A stretch of DNA of 64,000 nt from contig NZ_LMAH01000003.1 in assembly GCF_001507335.1 (NCBI RefSeq), positions 620,001-684,000 of the forward strand, written 5' to 3'. This document shows positions 62,958-64,000 of the stretch, in pieces. This stretch comes from Chryseobacterium sp. JAH. Lineage in GTDB: Bacteria; Bacteroidota; Bacteroidia; Flavobacteriales; Weeksellaceae. The stretch's first letter is position 1, and each line of letters opens with the position of its first letter. Both the position numbers and the translations under genes were made by a program. The notes under the pieces are model-generated. The model was not told the DNA's origin, made no database searches, and worked only from the letters and a program-made list of their open reading frames with translations.

Positions 62958-63473
62958 TTAAAAATTCTTTAAGTATTCTTTAAAAAATATTTTCTGAGAA
63001 TTAAAGGCAATGTCATCAATATTAATTTTCTGTATAGGAATCCAATGCGTTTCCGAAATCTCTGAAAGTGCTAAGCTGGCTTCAAATTTTTCTGACACGG
63101 TGTATTCGTAGAACAGATCAATTGTATTGTAATCAATTTCTTTATACTTATAAACATTCGGCAGGCTTGTAAGATATTTTAGCTTTTCAATATCTATCTC
63201 AAGTTGCAGTTCTTCGGAAAGCTCACGCTTGCATGTATGTTCTGCGCTTTCTCGCGGGTCTACAAAACCTCCTGCCAAGTCAAGTTTTCCTTTCTTAGGT
63301 TCCTGATTTCTTCTGGTAAGGTAAATCTCGTCTCCACATCGTATAACCACAGCTACAGCGCCTGCAACATTATTATATAGATTAAAATTGCAATTAGGAC
63401 AACTCCATTTTTTTTCGCCGTCCCATTGCAGTGATTCTTTGCCACAATCAGGGCAAAATTTCAATGTTTTCAT
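62958..63473 (-). CDS. NUDIX hydrolase with N-terminal zinc ribbon
   Basis: The 171-residue enzyme has an N-terminal zinc ribbon (CPDCG at 7-11, CPNCN at about 25-29) and a NUDIX domain with the box GFVDPRESAEHTCKRELSEE near residue 69-88. Such proteins hydrolyse nucleoside diphosphate derivatives such as NADH or ADP-ribose. The substrate is uncertain because the NudC-specific extension is short. It overlaps the integrase stop codon by four bases (63470-63473). Confidence 0.9.
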   Translation of the reverse strand: MKTLKFCPDCGKESLQWDGEKKWSCPNCNFNLYNNVAGAVAVVIRCGDEIYLTRRNQEPKKGKLDLAGGFVDPRESAEHTCKRELSEELQLEIDIEKLKYLTSLPNVYKYKEIDYNTIDLFYEYTVSEKFEASLALSEISETHWIPIQKINIDDIAFNSQKIFFKEYLKNF

Positions 63474-64000
63474 TCAATAATTTTAGTCTTATTACGTGGG
63501 TGGAAGGTTAAAATCACATCGCGAAGCTCTTCAGTCTTAAGGTGAGTATAGACCTGCGTTGTGGTGATGCTAGAATGTCCCAACATTTCCTGAATAAAGC
63601 GTAAATCTGCCCCATTTTGCATCAAATGTGTGGCAAATGAATGTCTGAAGGTATGTGGTGATATTTTTTTACTAATACCCGCCTTATCAGTGAGTTCTTT
63701 AATGATAAGGAATACAATGACTCTTGACATGGAGGTTCCTCTGCTGTTGAGAAAGAGAGTGTCTTCATGTTTCTTATTGATTTTAATTTTAGAGCGTACT
63801 TCCCGGATATATGTCTTAAGAAGTTCTGCGGTGTAATGAGCCAATGGCACGAAGCGGGTTTTATTTCCTTTTCCGATGACCTTAATGTAGTTTTCTTTAA
63901 AATTGATATTTGAAATCTTTACGTCAATGAGTTCTGAAACACGTAAGCCGCAACCGTAAAGAACTTCAATGATGCAAAGATTTCTCTGCCCAAGATCCGA
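63470..64000 (-). CDS. xerD: Tyrosine recombinase XerD, C-terminal part
   Basis: The frame runs off the right edge. The 176 visible residues are the catalytic domain of a XerC/XerD-type recombinase. All active-site residues are present: Arg in YGCGLRVSEL, Lys in GKGNKTRF, HxxR in SPHTFRHSFATHL, His in MLGHSSI, and the Tyr nucleophile in TTQVYTHL. The ending RDVILTFHPRN resembles flavobacterial XerD, which resolves chromosome dimers at dif. The N-terminal SAM-like domain is outside the window. An internal ATG at 63850 is not the true start. There is no sign of an integrated element around it. Confidence 0.92.
   Translation of the reverse strand, partial: SDLGQRNLCIIEVLYGCGLRVSELIDVKISNINFKENYIKVIGKGNKTRFVPLAHYTAELLKTYIREVRSKIKINKKHEDTLFLNSRGTSMSRVIVFLIIKELTDKAGISKKISPHTFRHSFATHLMQNGADLRFIQEMLGHSSITTTQVYTHLKTEELRDVILTFHPRNKTKIIE

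Noticed and set aside
63470..64000. Integrase as evidence of a mobile element
   Set aside because: The sequence fits chromosomal XerD. No repeats, tRNA target or phage genes are near, and the neighbour is a housekeeping-type NUDIX gene.
1..64000. CRISPR arrays, tRNA or rRNA genes, insertion sequences
   Set aside because: No regularly spaced repeats, cloverleaf-like segments with CCA ends, rRNA blocks or terminal inverted repeats flanking a transposase were found by reading.

Overview
The window reads as chromosome of a flavobacterium, most like Chryseobacterium or a near relative in the Weeksellaceae. The DNA is AT-rich. Several genes follow the Bacteroidetes promoter pattern TTTG-N19-21-TAnnTTTG, and Shine-Dalgarno sequences are mostly absent. 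Diagnostic genes are a fused CcoN-CcoO cbb3 oxidase, a protein with a type IX secretion (T9SS) C-terminal domain, SusC-independent TonB receptors, a transmembrane HU-CCDC81 protein, and a mitochondrial-type aconitase beside AcnB. No rRNA, tRNA, CRISPR array, insertion sequence or prophage was seen. The species assignment is inference from gene content, not from a database match.

Layout. Positions 1-5560 hold a small cytochrome c lipoprotein, the GTPase MeaB, an M48 lipoprotein peptidase, and an overlapping operon of an MlaE-type permease, an MlaF-type ATPase and a small beta-barrel. Positions 5561-6041 are mostly non-coding, with one possible gene remnant. Then come queE, folD and pgi (6042-9304), a GH125 mannosidase, a DUF4349 lipoprotein, an acyl-CoA dehydrogenase, DoxX and AI-2E membrane proteins, Lon, and a PpiD-type periplasmic isomerase (to 20913). 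An MCE/MlaD protein leads a pair of iron-sulfur oxidoreductase subunits (21041-24171). A small glycan cluster follows (24857-28938): FkbM methyltransferase, a reversed methyltransferase, a GT4 glycosyltransferase and a flippase. A lipoprotein and serS come next.

Positions 31122-39982 are a complete cbb3 oxidase operon on the minus strand, in transcription order ccoI-ccoS-ccoNO-ccoQ-ccoP-ccoG-ccoH plus a SafE-like membrane protein. A Crp/Fnr-type regulator is divergently transcribed from its head. panB, a small membrane protein and an RluA pseudouridine synthase follow. Then come a large T9SS cargo protein, an outer-membrane TonB receptor, and two aconitases in tandem. A TPP riboswitch at 54043-54120 precedes a second TonB receptor, which is therefore probably a thiamin or thiamin-precursor importer. 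The rest (56614-64000) holds an HU-CCDC81 membrane protein overlapping a hot-dog thioesterase, a 2-hydroxyacid dehydrogenase, a penicillin-binding-like lipoprotein hydrolase, an Ig-like lipoprotein with an overlapping haem-binding protein, a NUDIX hydrolase, and the C-terminal part of XerD.

Most of the window is ordinary core genome. The most useful unannotated observations are: (1) a decayed copy of the aconitase N-terminus just upstream of acnB, visible only by comparing the two loci; (2) the riboswitch with an unusual downstream leader (short upstream ORF, stem-loop, and a CCCCTTT segment complementary to the aptamer's 5' side); (3) back-to-back promoters between the cbb3 operon and its regulator, which bear on the regulator's true start. 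I did not find a convincing wholly new system.
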